This document shows, piece after piece, positions 7,207-14,360 of a stretch of DNA of 14,360 nucleotides. Both the position numbers and the translations under genes were made by a program. This DNA is from CAZKYP01 sp964556885 (GTDB taxonomy: Bacteria > Planctomycetota > Phycisphaerae > Sedimentisphaerales > Anaerobacaceae). The notes beneath the pieces were generated by a model, which worked only from the letters and a program-made list of their open reading frames with translations, was not told where the DNA came from and did not search any database. Each line of letters begins with the position of its first letter. Within the stretch, counting starts at the first letter, position 1. The stretch lies in assembly GCA_964556885.1 (NCBI GenBank), contig CAZKYP010000076.1, positions 1-14,360 on the forward strand. Direction: 5' to 3'.

Positions 7207-8520
7207 TTACGGCATGACAGATGTTCTTCCTATGCTGTGGTACTCGATTCCAGCTTTCTTCACGACATCAGGATCATAAAGATTTCTACCGTCGAAAATA
7301 ACCGGTTTGCCGAGTTTCGATACGATGGTTTCGAAATCGGGATTGCGGAATTCCTGCCAATCCGTAAAAATAACAAGCCCATCGGCGCCGTTCAGCACAT
7401 CATATCCGTTATCACAGATCGTAATCTTATTGTCCAAAGCTTTAATAGCCGATACGGCCGCCTCAGGATCGTAGGCCCTGATTTTCATATCATGAGCGAG
7501 CAGTTTTTTTATGCAGTAAATCGCCGGTGATTCCCTGACATCATCGGTTTTCGCCTTAAACGCCAAACCCCAAACGGCCAAGATGGTCTTTGATTCCCGG
7601 CCTTTGAAATAATCCGTAATTCGTTTTGCGAATCTTTCCTGCTGGTTTATATTAACCTGCTGTACGGACTTTGCAATCGTCATCTCAACACCATGCTCCG
7701 AACCGGTATGAACCAACGCCCGAATATCCTTCGGAAAACATGCGCCGCCGTAGCCGACGCCGGGAAACAAAAAGGCCGAACCTATCCGCGAATCACTCCC
7801 CAAACCCTGCCTGACGAGCTCGATGTCAGCTCCAATCTTTTCACATAGCACCGAGATTTCATTCATAAATGATATTCTTGTGGCGAGCATCGTATTGGCG
7901 GCGTACTTTGTCATTTCCGCCGAAGCAGTATCCATAATCAATAACCGACTTCTTTGCCGCATAAACGGGCTGTATAACTGTTTCATAACCGCCTGAACAG
8001 ACGGGCTGTTAGTCCCAATTATTATCCTGTCCGGCCGCATAAAATCTTCCACGGCAGCTCCTTCCTTGAGGAACTCGGGATTGCTGACATAATCGAAAGA
8101 AACATCGGTTTTGGATTTGATAATGTCGGTGACTTTTTTATGTGTGCCTACCGGTACAGTGCTTTTAGTCGCAATGATGCAATAATCGCGAATATTGTCG
8201 GCGATTTCGGATGCAACCGAGAAAATAGCCGACAAATCGGATGAGCCGTCCGGTGAGGATGGAGTGCCGACTGCGACAAAAATAACCAGAGAATTCTCCA
8301 GGCCATCTTTTAAATTCGTAGTGAAATGCAGTCGCCCGAGCTTTTCGTTTCGTCCGACAACCTCGGTCAAACCCGGCTCGTAAATCGGTATCACACCATT
8401 TTTAAGACCGGATACTTTTTCCTGGTCATTATCAACGCAAACGACCTTGTTACCAGCCTCTGCCAGGCAAGCCGCAGTTACCAACCCGACATAGCCAATA
8501 CCAACAACACATATTTGCAT
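7207..8520 (-). CDS. ugd: UDP-glucose 6-dehydrogenase
   Basis: Oxidises UDP-glucose to UDP-glucuronate with two NAD+. The 437-residue protein has the whole family layout: N-terminal NAD-binding GIGYVGLVTAACLAEAG (7-23), VAVGTPSSPDGSSDL, STVPVGT (120-126), SNPEFLKEGAAVEDF (146-160), the central-helix signature EMTKYAANTMLATRISFMNE, and the active-site loop GVGYGGACFPKD with nucleophile Cys261. The C-terminal domain has WGLAFKAKTDDVRESPA and DGRNLYDP. The ATG at 8520 is preceded by GGAG at 8 nt. It supplies UDP-GlcA for the 4-epimerase further down the operon. It is clearly distinct from the second dehydrogenase at 10261-11574, whose active-site loop reads GLGGHCIPIDP. Confidence 0.96.
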   Translation of the reverse strand: MQICVVGIGYVGLVTAACLAEAGNKVVCVDNDQEKVSGLKNGVIPIYEPGLTEVVGRNEKLGRLHFTTNLKDGLENSLVIFVAVGTPSSPDGSSDLSAIFSVASEIADNIRDYCIIATKSTVPVGTHKKVTDIIKSKTDVSFDYVSNPEFLKEGAAVEDFMRPDRIIIGTNSPSVQAVMKQLYSPFMRQRSRLLIMDTASAEMTKYAANTMLATRISFMNEISVLCEKIGADIELVRQGLGSDSRIGSAFLFPGVGYGGACFPKDIRALVHTGSEHGVEMTIAKSVQQVNINQQERFAKRITDYFKGRESKTILAVWGLAFKAKTDDVRESPAIYCIKKLLAHDMKIRAYDPEAAVSAIKALDNKITICDNGYDVLNGADGLVIFTDWQEFRNPDFETIVSKLGKPVIFDGRNLYDPDVVKKAGIEYHSIGRTSVMP

Positions 8521-8571
8521 CTTGTAATCTCCAGTTTTTTAATCGCACATTCGCACAAGCTCGGTATTGAG

Positions 8572-9120
8572 TTATTCAACAGTTTCTACCATGTCGATAT
8601 CTATCTCGACACTTGCCGCCTGACCGAGCATATCGACCTGTAATACCAGCCGTGCGGCGTCCCTTGCCCTGACAACGATGCCCTGCAAGCCAAGCAGCGG
8701 CCCGGCAATAACCCTGCACTTCTGACCTTTCTTCAGGTATTTATACGGCCTCAATGGAGCACCGGCTTTGAGAGCCTGTTCAATCTGCATTAATTCGCTG
8801 AGCAGTTGCTCCTGATCCCCGACTTTAATCAGATTTGCCACTCGGTCGGTCCGCAGCACTTCCAGTCTCTGATTTTCATCGCCGCAAAAAAACAAATAAC
8901 CGCTAAACAATGGGAGCAGTGACTTTATTGTTCTGCGGCTGCGACGCCTGACCTTCCAGCTCATAGGCAGAAAGTAATTGACATTTCTAACAATTAAATC
9001 ATGAGCGAGGGCCTTTTCGTTCCGGCTTTTCGTATGCACGACCCACCACTCGCCAGCGAAATCACTGATAGAATCGATTTCCGGCCAAATGAGAGGGGGA
9101 TTATCTTCTGCTTTTAACAA
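8572..9120 (-). CDS. NusG-paralogue transcription antiterminator (UpxY/RfaH/LoaP type)
   Basis: A 182-residue member of the specialised NusG family, which binds RNA polymerase and lets it read through long polysaccharide operons. The NGN domain begins at GEWWVVHTKSRNEKALAHDL (23-42), continues with a basic VRRRSRRTIKS stretch (58-67) and the hallmark LFSGYLFF (71-78). A KOW domain follows, with KGQKCRVIAGPLLGLQGIVV (131-150). An extra N-terminal tail of about 22 residues precedes the NGN core. The start must be non-ATG: the first in-frame Met after residue 1 (Met53) lies inside the NGN domain, and TTG at 9120 has AGGAAG 6 nt upstream, overlapping the aminotransferase stop. It is not the housekeeping NusG, as no secE/rpl genes surround it. 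Being third in the operon, rather than first, is unusual. Confidence 0.88.
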   Translation of the reverse strand: MLKAEDNPPLIWPEIDSISDFAGEWWVVHTKSRNEKALAHDLIVRNVNYFLPMSWKVRRRSRRTIKSLLPLFSGYLFFCGDENQRLEVLRTDRVANLIKVGDQEQLLSELMQIEQALKAGAPLRPYKYLKKGQKCRVIAGPLLGLQGIVVRARDAARLVLQVDMLGQAASVEIDIDMVETVE

Positions 9121-9126
9121 TTCATT

Positions 9127-9132
9127 CTTCCT
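9127..9132 (-). promoter_or_regulatory. Ribosome binding site supporting the TTG start of the NusG paralogue
   Basis: AGGAAG on the minus strand shares its first two bases with the TAG stop of the aminotransferase gene and lies 6 nt before TTG at 9120. An out-of-frame ATG between them would give only three codons before a stop. Confidence 0.6.
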
Positions 9133-10237
9133 AATTTATTCCGTAAAACTTAAGCGCCGTCCTGGCGATAAACTCAATCTGTTCCACTGAAAGCTCCGGA
9201 TAAACCGGCAACGACAATACTTCGTTGCAAAGCCTTTCTGCTATGGGCAAATCACCCGGTTTATAACCTAATTCCTTAAAGCAATCCTGCAGGTGCAGCG
9301 GTTTCGGATAAAATACCGCCGTGCCTATCTGGTTCTCGGCGAGATATTTCTGCAATTTATCTCTTTCCGGCACAGTTACCGTATACTGATGATAGATGGA
9401 AATATTGTTTTTATCAATCTTTGGTTTTTTTATCGGCGAATTGTCAAAGATACGGTCGTAAATCGCGGCGTTTTCTCTTCGTCTTTCGTTCCATTGTTCG
9501 AGGTGCCTGAGCTTAACGGTCAAGACCGCTCCCTGAATGGCATCAAGACGGAAGTTGCCTCCGATCTCGTGATAGAAATATCTCGGATTCTGGCCGTGGT
9601 CACGGAGAATCCTGATTTTTTCTGCAAGTGAATCTGAGTTAGTCGTTACCATACCGCCGTCGCCGAAAGCGCCGAGATTCTTGGTCGGGTAAAATGAAAA
9701 GCATCCGCAATCACCCAAATTGCCACACTGCACCCCGTCCCGGCTTGCACCTATTGCCTGCGCGGCATCTTCGATGACCGAAAGTCCATGTTTTTGTGCA
9801 ATTTGCATAACTGCCTTCATATCGGCCGCTTGCCCGAACAGATGTACCGGGATAATCGCCCGTGTCCTATTGGTTATCTTGTCCTCAATACCGGACGGAT
9901 CGATGTTGTAGCTGTCCGGATCGACGTCCACAAAGACAGGTTTCGCCCCCAATCTCGCTACAGAGCCAGCGGTGGCAAAAAATGTAAAAGGGGTGGTGAT
10001 AACTTCGTCACCGGGCCCTATCTTCAGGGCCATCAGGCTGACAAGCAGGGCATCAGTACCGCTCGAAACACCAATTGCATATTTACTATTGCAAAATGCG
10101 GCGATTTTTTCCTCAAATTCTGCTACAGCAGGTCCGAGAGCAAAATACTGGCTGTCACAAACGTCGCTTATCACCTGCATTATTTCGTCTTTGATAGGCT
10201 GATATTGTCTCTTCAAATCCAGAATCGGGATCTGCAT
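9131..10237 (-). CDS. DegT/DnrJ/EryC1/StrS family PLP-dependent sugar aminotransferase
   Basis: Transfers an amino group from glutamate to a keto-sugar nucleotide. The 368-residue protein starts with the family-typical IPILDLKRQY. It shows VSSGTDALLVSLMAL (57-71), TPFTFFATAGSV (82-93), the VHLFGQAADM segment, the PLP-pocket IEDAAQAIGA (155-164), and the Schiff-base Lys186 in FSFYPTKNLGAFGDGGM; GGNFRLDAIQGAVL follows. The ATG at 10237 is chosen over an upstream in-frame codon at 10351 because GGAAAGG is 6 nt upstream and the longer form would overlap the preceding gene with a Cys/Arg-rich non-homologous tail. It directly follows a WbpA-type dehydrogenase by 23 bp, which suggests a WbpE-like role on a UDP-3-keto-GlcNAcA intermediate. 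That assignment is inference, since neither a WbpB-like oxidoreductase nor a WbpD-like acetyltransferase is in the window. Confidence 0.92.
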   Translation of the reverse strand: MQIPILDLKRQYQPIKDEIMQVISDVCDSQYFALGPAVAEFEEKIAAFCNSKYAIGVSSGTDALLVSLMALKIGPGDEVITTPFTFFATAGSVARLGAKPVFVDVDPDSYNIDPSGIEDKITNRTRAIIPVHLFGQAADMKAVMQIAQKHGLSVIEDAAQAIGASRDGVQCGNLGDCGCFSFYPTKNLGAFGDGGMVTTNSDSLAEKIRILRDHGQNPRYFYHEIGGNFRLDAIQGAVLTVKLRHLEQWNERRRENAAIYDRIFDNSPIKKPKIDKNNISIYHQYTVTVPERDKLQKYLAENQIGTAVFYPKPLHLQDCFKELGYKPGDLPIAERLCNEVLSLPVYPELSVEQIEFIARTALKFYGIN

Positions 10238-10260
10238 GAAAAACCTTTCCAATCTTGATG

Positions 10261-11574
10261 TTATGCCTTGACTACCTTCTTGCCGGCCCCTCGCACCGAT
10301 ACTGTTGCATTTCTGGCGTCGACAATAAGCTTGGCATTGCGTACAATCCATTTATAATCGTAATCACTGTGGTCGGTGGAGATTAAAACAACATCGTAAC
10401 CGGCCAGCATTTTCGCCGATAACTTTTTACTTGTCATTTTCAAATCATGCTGACGTTGTTTGTGGGTCTTCGGAATATATGGATCGTTATAATCGACCTT
10501 TGCTCCTTTGTTTCGCAGAAGCTCAATCAGTTCAATCGAAGGAGATTCCCGAAGGTCGTCGATGTCCTTTTTGTAAGCCAGTCCCAACACAAGCACTTTC
10601 GAACCTTTAAGGCTTTTCCTGTGCTCATTAAGGGCTTCCATCGTCTTTGAGATGACATAGTGAGGCATACTGGTATTGATTTCTCCGGCCAGCTCGATGA
10701 ACCGCGTCGGCATTCCGTACTGCCTTGCCTTCCATGTAAGATAAAACGGATCGATTGGTATGCAATGCCCTCCGAGCCCGGGACCCGGATAGAAAGCCTT
10801 GAAGCCGAAAGGTTTCGTACTCGCGGCGTTTATAACCTCCCAGACATCGATACCCATCCTGTCAAAAACCACTTTCAGCTCATTAACCATAGCAATATTC
10901 ACACAACGGTAAATGTTTTCAAGGATCTTCGCAGCTTCAGCAGCCTCGAGACTCGATACAGGAACAGTCCGAACAATAGCAGTCTGATAAAGCATACATG
11001 CCATATCGAGGCATTTTTTTGTCAGGCCGCCGACTACCTTGGGTATGGTTTTCGTTGTAAAATCTTTGTTGCCCGGGTCTTCCCGCTCAGGCGAATAGGC
11101 AAGATGGAAATCCCTGCCTGCTTTCAGACCGCTGCCTTCCAGTATCGGCGCCATGACCTCTCTCGTCGTACCGGGGTATGTTGTACTTTCCAGAACGACC
11201 AATTGACCCGGTCGCAGGTATTTTGCTATTGTCTCAGTACTGCTGACAATAAACTGCATATCCGGCTCCCGATTTTCCGTTAGCGGGGTCGGAACACAGA
11301 CCAAAATAGCATCGGCCTTTTTTATCTCAGCCATATTGTTTGTAGCACGAAAGCAGTTGGAACTAACCATTTGTTTGACCTGTGCGTGCGGCACATGTTT
11401 TATAATGCTGCGGCCGGAATTTAGGGTCTTTACCTTCTTCCGGTCTATGTCAAAACCGATAACTTTCAGACCCGCCGATGCGAATTCCCTTGCCAGCGGC
11501 AGACCAACATAACCGAGCCCTAATATTCCGACAATAACCTCTTTATTGTCAATCCTACTTTTCCATCTGTCCAA
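10261..11574 (-). CDS. wbpA: UDP-N-acetylglucosamine 6-dehydrogenase (WbpA-like nucleotide-sugar dehydrogenase)
   Basis: A 437-residue nucleotide-sugar dehydrogenase that oxidises C6 of UDP-HexNAc, most likely UDP-GlcNAc to UDP-GlcNAcA. Seen: the NAD-binding GILGLGYVGLPLAREFA (16-32), CVPTPLTENREPDM (93-106), ESTTYPGTT (129-137), YSPEREDPGN (160-169), KILENIYRCVNIAMVNE (216-232), and the active-site loop PGPGLGGHCIPIDPFYLTW with Cys271; GLAYKKDIDDLRESPS is in the C-terminal domain. The GGHCIPIDP loop and SPERxDPGN pattern are those of the WbpA group rather than of Ugd. No in-frame ATG is available near the fold's beginning; TTG at 11574 is supported by GAGAGG 8 nt upstream, and a stop lies 5 codons further up. 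It is the first gene of the sugar operon, about 35 bp from a strong promoter. A mannosamine-type substrate (WecC role) is the main alternative. Confidence 0.9.
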   Translation of the reverse strand: MDRWKSRIDNKEVIVGILGLGYVGLPLAREFASAGLKVIGFDIDRKKVKTLNSGRSIIKHVPHAQVKQMVSSNCFRATNNMAEIKKADAILVCVPTPLTENREPDMQFIVSSTETIAKYLRPGQLVVLESTTYPGTTREVMAPILEGSGLKAGRDFHLAYSPEREDPGNKDFTTKTIPKVVGGLTKKCLDMACMLYQTAIVRTVPVSSLEAAEAAKILENIYRCVNIAMVNELKVVFDRMGIDVWEVINAASTKPFGFKAFYPGPGLGGHCIPIDPFYLTWKARQYGMPTRFIELAGEINTSMPHYVISKTMEALNEHRKSLKGSKVLVLGLAYKKDIDDLRESPSIELIELLRNKGAKVDYNDPYIPKTHKQRQHDLKMTSKKLSAKMLAGYDVVLISTDHSDYDYKWIVRNAKLIVDARNATVSVRGAGKKVVKA

Positions 11575-11582
11575 TTTATGTT

Positions 11583-11588
11583 CCTCTC
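11583..11588 (-). promoter_or_regulatory. Ribosome binding site supporting the TTG start of the WbpA-like gene
   Basis: GAGAGG on the minus strand lies 8 nt before TTG at 11574, and no ATG is in frame between it and the upstream stop. Confidence 0.55.
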
Positions 11589-11610
11589 AATTAAATCAAA
11601 AGAAAGAGAT

Positions 11611-11639
11611 AGTTTAGACTCATTCGCTAAAAAAGTCAA
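11611..11639 (-). promoter_or_regulatory. Sigma-70-like promoter of the nucleotide-sugar operon
   Basis: On the minus strand, TTGACT (11639-11634) matches the -35 consensus in 5 of 6 positions, and TAAACT (11616-11611) matches the -10 in 4 of 6. The spacer is exactly 17 nt. Transcription would start near 11604, leaving a leader of about 30 nt before the TTG start of the first gene. The rest of the divergent region (11640-11716) is AT-rich, and I found no equally good promoter for the + strand gene. Confidence 0.65.
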
Positions 11640-11716
11640 AAGAATTGGATTTTGCCGATTAAATATTGAACTATTCCTTTTTTTCAATTAAAAATTGGCC
11701 GATAATATTAATTGAC

Positions 11717-12733
11717 ATGATTTCTAAATTGAAGAAAAAAAAATTGAAAACCGCAGCTAATCCGAACGTTTTGTTCACCTGTATAGGCAGACGTGTATCG
11801 CTGCTGAACAGTTTTCGCCGGGCCGCTATAGACCTGAAAATCAAAGCTATGTTTTTCGGAACGGATAAGACCGAGTTAAGCCCAGCTTTACAGCTATGCG
11901 ACAAACGATTCATTGTCAAACCGGTCACACACCCCGTCTATATCAAGCAACTGCTGTCGATAGTAAAAGCCAACAAGGTCGGGCTTCTTGTTCCTACGGT
12001 TGATCTGGACCTGAAACTGTTAAGTCAAAATAAGTTAAAATTCGAAGCTCTCGGCTGTTGCGTACTTGTTTCAAATCCGGATGTAATTGATATTTGCCAG
12101 GACAAGAGACAGACCTATAAGTTCCTGCTTAAAAATAATTTCGAAACACCGACAACAATGAGTATACGAACTGCCTTAAGAAATAGTAAATCAAAAACAA
12201 GGTTCCCTTTGTTTCTGAAGCCCTGGGACGGCTACGCAGGCAGGGGTAATGCAATTATCAACAACCGTCAGGAACTTTCCTTCTATGCCAAAAGAATTCC
12301 AAACGCAATCTGCCAGGAATTTATTAAGGGCACTGAATATACATGTGATGTTTATGTCGATTTCGATATGAAAGTCCGTTGTGTCGTTCCCAGAAAACGC
12401 ATTGAAGTCAGGACAGGGGAGGTCAGCAAGGGACAAACAATCAAAGACCGGCATATTATGAGCAGGGCAACCGAGCTTGTGGAAAAACTCGGGGCCGGGC
12501 CGGGCATCATTACGATTCAACTGGCCGTGACCAATAGCGGGCGGATGAAATTTATCGAAATCAATCCGCGATTCGGCGGCGGGGCACCGTTATCGATAAA
12601 GGCTGGTGCAAATTTCCCCAAATGGATTTTACAGGAACTGGCCGGGAAAAAGCCGAATATACGCTTCGACGGTTTCAAGGACAAACTTACTATGCTCCGC
12701 TACGACAGCGAAGTCTGGCTCGAAAGCAAATAG
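11717..12733 (+). CDS. CarB/PylC-like ATP-grasp enzyme of unknown substrate
   Basis: A 338-residue ATP-grasp protein of the carbamoyl-phosphate-synthase-large-chain-like group that is often found in polysaccharide loci. The N-terminal domain starts with NVLFTCIGRRVSLLNSFRRA and continues with FGTDKTELSPALQLCDKRFIV and LLVPTVDLDLKLLS. The ATP-binding region includes FPLFLKPWDGYAGRGN (Lys, Gly-rich loop) and ICQEFIKGTEYTCDVYVD. The metal-binding end has MKFIEINPRFGGGAPLS, with the Glu and Asn typical of the family. It should form an acyl-phosphate and ligate an amine or similar nucleophile; the substrates are unknown. The start is uncertain: ATG at 11717 gives a short lysine-rich lead, while an in-frame TTG at 11666 would add 17 residues; neither has a clear ribosome binding site. 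It is divergent from the sugar operon and ends 7 bp before the convergent manA stop. Confidence 0.82.
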   Translation: MISKLKKKKLKTAANPNVLFTCIGRRVSLLNSFRRAAIDLKIKAMFFGTDKTELSPALQLCDKRFIVKPVTHPVYIKQLLSIVKANKVGLLVPTVDLDLKLLSQNKLKFEALGCCVLVSNPDVIDICQDKRQTYKFLLKNNFETPTTMSIRTALRNSKSKTRFPLFLKPWDGYAGRGNAIINNRQELSFYAKRIPNAICQEFIKGTEYTCDVYVDFDMKVRCVVPRKRIEVRTGEVSKGQTIKDRHIMSRATELVEKLGAGPGIITIQLAVTNSGRMKFIEINPRFGGGAPLSIKAGANFPKWILQELAGKKPNIRFDGFKDKLTMLRYDSEVWLESK

Positions 12734-12740
12734 TAAACCA

Positions 12741-13688
12741 CTAAATTGTCACTGTCAGGTACTGCGTTTCGTCTATTAATCGCATGACACCTTCGTAAGC
12801 GGCGGGTATTAGCATGCAGTCGCCCGCTTTAAATTCGACAGGCTCAACTTCACTTCCCAGGATTATACCTGAGCCGGACAGAAAAATCAGCGTCTTCATT
12901 TTACCCGGCGACAGAAGCACCTCGCAGTTTTTCGCCTGATGGCCTTTATCTATCTTAAAATATTCGCTATTCACCAGTCGCCCGACCGTCGTCACAGGCA
13001 GTTCATCATCCGACATATCGAAATGGATGCTTTCGAGGGCCTGTTTAATGTGAAGCTGCCGGGGTTCGCCGGATTCATCCACCCGGTTCCAGTCGAAAAC
13101 ACGATATGTCGTATCCGACGGCGTCTGAATCTCCGTTATCAAAAGGCCCGGCCCGATTGCATGAGCCGTTCCAGCAGGCAGGAAATGGCATTCACCTTCT
13201 TTAACCAGCACCTTAACCAGCAAGTCGGCAACTGTACCTTCGTTAATTGCTGCGGCGAATTTCTCTTTCGTAACGCCTTTTTTCAATCCCTTATATATGA
13301 CCACATCATCTGTGGCGGAGATGATATACCAGCACTCGGTTTTGGGCTCTCCCTCGCCCATCCGCTTGCAGGTTTGCGGGTCCGGATGGACCTGGACACT
13401 CAGAACATCCTCGGCATCCAGAATCTTGATTAAAAGCGGAAACGGCAGTTTGAAATTTTCGTCGCCGGTTATCTCTTTTGGATATTTATTAACAGCCGCA
13501 TTGAGAGTCTCTCCGGCCAGCTCGCCATTCGCAATTACGGATTTATCATTTGGCAAATCAGCTAATTCCCAGCTTTCACCAATCTTTTCATCAACCGGCA
13601 AATCCTTACCGAAAATCTCCCGAAGCTTCTGCCCCCCCCAAATCCGCTGTTTATAAATCGGCCTGAACTTAAATGGATACATCTTCAT
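12741..13688 (-). CDS. manA: Mannose-6-phosphate isomerase, class I
   Basis: Interconverts fructose-6-phosphate and mannose-6-phosphate, the entry to GDP-mannose and its derivatives. The 315-residue length is that of the short Bacillus-type class I enzymes. Zinc ligands are visible: Gln99 and His101 in SVQVHPD, Glu118 in KTECWY, and His176 in GTAHAIG. The N-terminal RIWGGQKLREIFGK and GESWELAD segments and the catalytic Arg region TYRVFDWNRVDESG are conserved. The ATG at 13688 gives the normal N-terminus; a second in-frame ATG lies two codons later and neither has a good ribosome binding site. It lies 52 bp after the ankyrin gene on the same strand and converges with the ATP-grasp gene. It probably feeds the same envelope-sugar supply as the neighbouring operon, but it is transcribed separately from it. 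Confidence 0.95.
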   Translation of the reverse strand: MKMYPFKFRPIYKQRIWGGQKLREIFGKDLPVDEKIGESWELADLPNDKSVIANGELAGETLNAAVNKYPKEITGDENFKLPFPLLIKILDAEDVLSVQVHPDPQTCKRMGEGEPKTECWYIISATDDVVIYKGLKKGVTKEKFAAAINEGTVADLLVKVLVKEGECHFLPAGTAHAIGPGLLITEIQTPSDTTYRVFDWNRVDESGEPRQLHIKQALESIHFDMSDDELPVTTVGRLVNSEYFKIDKGHQAKNCEVLLSPGKMKTLIFLSGSGIILGSEVEPVEFKAGDCMLIPAAYEGVMRLIDETQYLTVTI

Positions 13689-13740
13689 ACCGACAATTTT
13701 AACAACAATCCCTCATCCCGTCCACAAATCATTGTCAGGA

Positions 13741-14360
13741 TTATTCAGTCAAAATTTCTTTACCTGTTTTGCCGCCAGCGGCTCTTAGAATTTCAGCAAT
13801 TACATCATTTCTGTATAACCTTGCTGTATCTATAGGTGTACTCCCGTAGTTATCTGTCACGTTTACATCAGCACCATTTTGTATCAATATTTTAACAATA
13901 TCTACACTATTCGAATCAGCTGCATTATGAAGCGGTGTCCGTCCCTTTTTATCCCGTGCATTGATTTNNNNNNNNNNCAATTCTGCAACATCCTTATCGC
14001 CCGGACTCACTAAGTCGCGTGGGTGGCCTCCAGTGCAAGCCTCATGCAAAGGAGTCCAACCATCACCATTCTTTGCATTTATATTAGCACCATTAGTGAT
14101 AAGTATCTTTACAATATCCTTATATTTACCCCACGCAATTGCATCGTGTAGAGGAGTGTCTTCAGATTTATCCTTCGCATTTACATCCGCTCCGTATGAA
14201 ATAAGCAATTCAGTCACTTCACTGGAACCATGCTGGGTGGCACTATGTAGCGGCGTACGCTTGAAATCAGTCACTGCATTTATATCAGCACCTTTAGCAA
14301 TCAAAAGCTCGGCTACAACTTTATGCCTATAACTTGTTGCATAATGTAAAGGAGTATAAC
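13741..14360 (-). CDS. Ankyrin-repeat protein, 5' truncated by window edge and interrupted by an assembly gap
   Basis: The frame is open to the window edge at 14360 and ends with a stop at 13741. It encodes about six ankyrin repeats of 33 residues with the TPLHxA...LLIxxGADINA pattern: TPLHYA (edge), TPLHSA, TPLHDA, TPLHEA, TPLHNA and a degenerate last TPIDTA acting as C-terminal cap. Ankyrin repeats form protein-binding solenoids; no enzymatic domain or signal peptide can be seen because the N-terminus is missing. The fourth repeat carries a nine-residue insert, PRDLVSPGD (13996-14022), and directly after it the 10-N gap, where seven residues are expected between AEL and INARD. The coding DNA looks more AT-rich than that of the sugar genes. 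Partner and cellular role are unknown. Confidence 0.88.
   Translation of the reverse strand, partial: YTPLHYATSYRHKVVAELLIAKGADINAVTDFKRTPLHSATQHGSSEVTELLISYGADVNAKDKSEDTPLHDAIAWGKYKDIVKILITNGANINAKNGDGWTPLHEACTGGHPRDLVSPGDKDVAELXXXXINARDKKGRTPLHNAADSNSVDIVKILIQNGADVNVTDNYGSTPIDTARLYRNDVIAEILRAAGGKTGKEILTE
13968..13977. other. Assembly gap (run of ten N)
   Basis: Ten undetermined bases lie within the fourth ankyrin repeat. Ten is a common placeholder length, so the true gap size is not given by the sequence. Confidence 0.95.

Noticed and set aside
10238..10351. N-terminal extension of the aminotransferase up to 10351
   Set aside because: It would overlap the WbpA-like gene, encodes a Cys/Arg-rich stretch with no family counterpart, and the ATG at 10237 has its own good ribosome binding site.
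7207..11574. Two nucleotide-sugar dehydrogenases in one operon as a recent gene duplication
   Set aside because: Their active-site loops (GYGGACFPKD versus GLGGHCIPIDP) and other motifs belong to different families, so they have different substrates and an old split.

Overview
The window is a 14.36 kb piece of bacterial chromosome, probably from a metagenome-assembled scaffold because it contains a 10-base run of N at 13968-13977. Gene content (dense co-directional operons, a DUF362 protein with an N-terminal membrane region, a large nucleotide-sugar locus) would suit a Planctomycetota/Phycisphaerae-type organism, but nothing here proves the taxonomy. I found no rRNA, tRNA, CRISPR array or transposase.

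Left part (1-5551). The 3' two thirds of feoB (ferrous iron transport) runs on the + strand and converges with a minus-strand group. In transcription order that group is a cytoplasmic Zn-peptidase of the Mx type, a D-Ala-D-Ala-ligase-like ATP-grasp enzyme (stop and start overlap as TAATG), a DUF362 protein with three N-terminal membrane segments, a CrcB/Fluc fluoride channel and a DUF190 PII-like protein. The last three are packed with ribosome binding sites on the preceding stop codons. The 109 bp before the DUF362 gene hold a palindrome and a perfect TATAAT, so a separate transcript may start there.

Middle part (5552-11639). This is a minus-strand operon for activated acidic sugars, with a good promoter at its start (11611-11639) and an intrinsic terminator at its end (5696-5727). 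Order of transcription: a WbpA-type UDP-GlcNAc 6-dehydrogenase, a DegT/DnrJ/EryC1/StrS aminotransferase, a NusG-paralogue antiterminator of the UpxY/RfaH/LoaP kind, UDP-glucose 6-dehydrogenase, a small four-helix membrane protein, and a UDP-glucuronate 4-epimerase-like SDR enzyme. Together these can give UDP-GlcA and UDP-GalA from UDP-Glc, and start a route towards a 2,3-diamino-uronic acid sugar. The glycosyltransferases and the remaining WbpB/WbpD-type steps are not in the window.

Right part (11717-14360). A CarB/PylC-like ATP-grasp enzyme is transcribed divergently from the sugar operon. It converges with a class I mannose-6-phosphate isomerase, which links fructose-6-P to mannose sugars. 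The window ends in an ankyrin-repeat protein, open at the window edge and interrupted by the assembly gap.

The least described parts are the peptidase/ATP-grasp pair, the CarB-like ATP-grasp in a glycan locus, the small duplicated membrane protein, and the mid-operon NusG paralogue.
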